A stretch of DNA of 64,000 bases from JAABRU01 sp041390465 (GTDB lineage: Bacteria; Desulfobacterota; Desulfobacteria; Desulfobacterales; Desulfococcaceae), in contig JAWKPW010000006.1 of assembly GCA_041390465.1 (NCBI GenBank), positions 1 to 64,000 on the forward strand. Reading direction: 5' to 3'. The translations under genes and the position numbers were made by a program. Below are positions 62,985 through 64,000 of the stretch, piece after piece. The first letter of the stretch is position 1; each line of letters opens with the position of its first letter. The notes under the pieces are model-generated. The model was not told the origin of the DNA, did not search any database, and saw only the letters and a list, made by a program, of their open reading frames with translations.

Positions 62985-64000
62985 TCAGTTGTTCAGGCTG
63001 TGAATCGGTGCGGGAATCCGTCCTCCGTGACGGATAAAGGGATTGGCTCCCTGCGCGTTGTTTACCGGCATAATCACGGATTCGCCAAGCAGTCCGCCAA
63101 AAAAAGCCTTTTCACCGGCTTTTTTCCCGGGGACCGGAATCAGCCGTGCAGCGGTGGTTTTTTTGTTGATGACCCCGATGGCCATTTCATCCGCAATAAT
63201 GGCCGCAACTGTGTCTTCGGAAGTATCCCCCGGAATGGCCACCATGTCCAGTCCCACAGAACAGACACTGGTGATGGCCTCAAGTTTTTCCAGACTTAAA
63301 TACCCTTTTTCCGCTGCTTCGGAAATATTCAGATCCTCACTTACCGGAATAAATGCGCCGCTCATGCCGCCCACATAGGAACTGGCAAACGCGCCTCCCT
63401 TTTTTACAGCATCGTTGAGCAAAGCCAGCGCGGCTGTGGTTCCGGGAACCCCGATGCTCAGCAGGCCCAGACTCTGGAAAATTTCTCCCACACTGTCGCC
63501 CACATTCGGGGTCGGAGCAAGGGACAGATCCACTACCCCAAAACGGATGCCCAGATTTTCAGCCACTTCCGCACCAATGAGTTCTCCCACCCGTGTGACC
63601 TTATAGGCTGTGCGCTTGATCAGTTCCGAAATCTGCCCCAAAGACATTTCCGGGTTCGCTGCCAGGGCACGGTCAATGGCTTTTTTTACCACTCCGGGGC
63701 CGCTGACGCCCACATTGATCACCGCATCCGGTTCCCCAATGCCCAGATAAGCTCCTGCCATAAAAGGAATATCCTGAGGGATATTGGCAAATACGCAGAG
63801 TTTGGCACAGGCCAGTCCGTCCCGGTCGGCTGTCAGCGCTGCCGCTTCTTTGATGGTTCTGCCCATGAGCAGCACCGCGTCCATATTGATCCCGGCTTTG
63901 GAGGATGCCACGTTCACGGACGCGCAGATCCGGTCGGTTTCCGTCAAAGCCTGGGGAATGGCCTCAATGAGCGCACGATCTCCTTTGGCCATGCCTTTTT
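62985..64000 (-). CDS. PFL/UPF0210 (DUF711) family protein, 5' end outside the window
   Basis: At least 335 residues of a conserved protein of unknown function; the N-terminal 110 or so residues lie beyond the edge (family length about 450). Typical segments are SSKAGINMDAVLLMGRTIKEAA, FANIPQDIPFMAGAYLG, NVGVSGPGVVKKAI, SLAPTPNVGDSVGEI and GKKAGEKAFFGGLLGES with the ending GGRIPAPIHSLNN. The family has distant similarity to anaerobic pyruvate-formate-lyase-like folds in name only; no reaction is established. In many genomes it is preceded by an ACT-domain gene, which would lie just outside the window. Confidence 0.9.
   Translation of the reverse strand, partial: KGMAKGDRALIEAIPQALTETDRICASVNVASSKAGINMDAVLLMGRTIKEAAALTADRDGLACAKLCVFANIPQDIPFMAGAYLGIGEPDAVINVGVSGPGVVKKAIDRALAANPEMSLGQISELIKRTAYKVTRVGELIGAEVAENLGIRFGVVDLSLAPTPNVGDSVGEIFQSLGLLSIGVPGTTAALALLNDAVKKGGAFASSYVGGMSGAFIPVSEDLNISEAAEKGYLSLEKLEAITSVCSVGLDMVAIPGDTSEDTVAAIIADEMAIGVINKKTTAARLIPVPGKKAGEKAFFGGLLGESVIMPVNNAQGANPFIRHGGRIPAPIHSLNN

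Overview
The window looks like a chromosome segment of a Desulfobacterota (former Deltaproteobacteria) bacterium, probably a sulfate reducer of the Desulfobacteraceae type. The basis is a siroheme-dependent heme gene (ahbC) next to hemB, a phoH-pgpH-ybeY operon, single-domain MetF, large class III cyclases and a gene style typical of that group. This placement is inference from gene content; no rRNA or marker phylogeny is available here.

Layout. 1-10.4 kb: a sucD remnant, an orphan metal-binding ABC lipoprotein/periplasmic protein, a broken PAS-GGDEF gene, glutamate dehydrogenase, the ybeY-pgpH-phoH operon and a lone CheY-like receiver (last four on the minus strand). 10.6-17.1 kb: tRNA-Arg(CCG), a ClpX-like unfoldase without zinc finger, ahbC and hemB (tetrapyrrole pathway), a BrnT/antitoxin pair and a broken endonuclease/exonuclease/phosphatase gene. 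17.9-29.3 kb: a coiled-coil protein overlapping a GAF-GAF-PAS adenylate cyclase, DUF523, thrC, serS, 5-formyl-THF cyclo-ligase, DAHP synthase behind what reads as a complete Trp-type attenuator, and metF. 29.8-31.7 kb: tRNA-Ala(GGC) followed by a decayed tyrosine integrase (scar of an island), an IS1 remnant and an IS982 remnant. 32.1-41.5 kb: a 2092-residue polytopic membrane protein, then STAS and GAF-PtsP genes. 41.5-55.5 kb: a mobile and badly broken zone with IS110 and IS1 copies, a chemoreceptor/Cache operon bracketed by inverted small repeats, two integron attC sites with toxin-antitoxin genes and a type II restriction-modification pair, an array of palindromes, and indel-ridden rnc, PHP, dksA-like and acyl-CoA ligase genes. 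56.2-64 kb: a periplasmic solute-binding protein, an Smr protein, an SH3/M48 peptidase/CHASE2-cyclase operon, a 2 kb repeat field and the start-less end of a DUF711/PFL gene.

The most striking non-genic feature is a family of short inverted-repeat elements (MITE-like, termini TACCRATTCGCCATTGAAA) present in more than a dozen copies. Several are flanked by perfect 3-bp duplications of the form TNA; single copies sit inside the integrase gene, inside an IS1 transposase and inside another repeat, and removing them restores the host sequence. Two cyclases at 19-21 kb and 57-59 kb share the same short C-terminal signature, suggesting a common signalling module. Many otherwise good genes carry single-base frameshifts, densest at 45-55.5 kb; whether this is decay or sequence error cannot be decided from the window alone.
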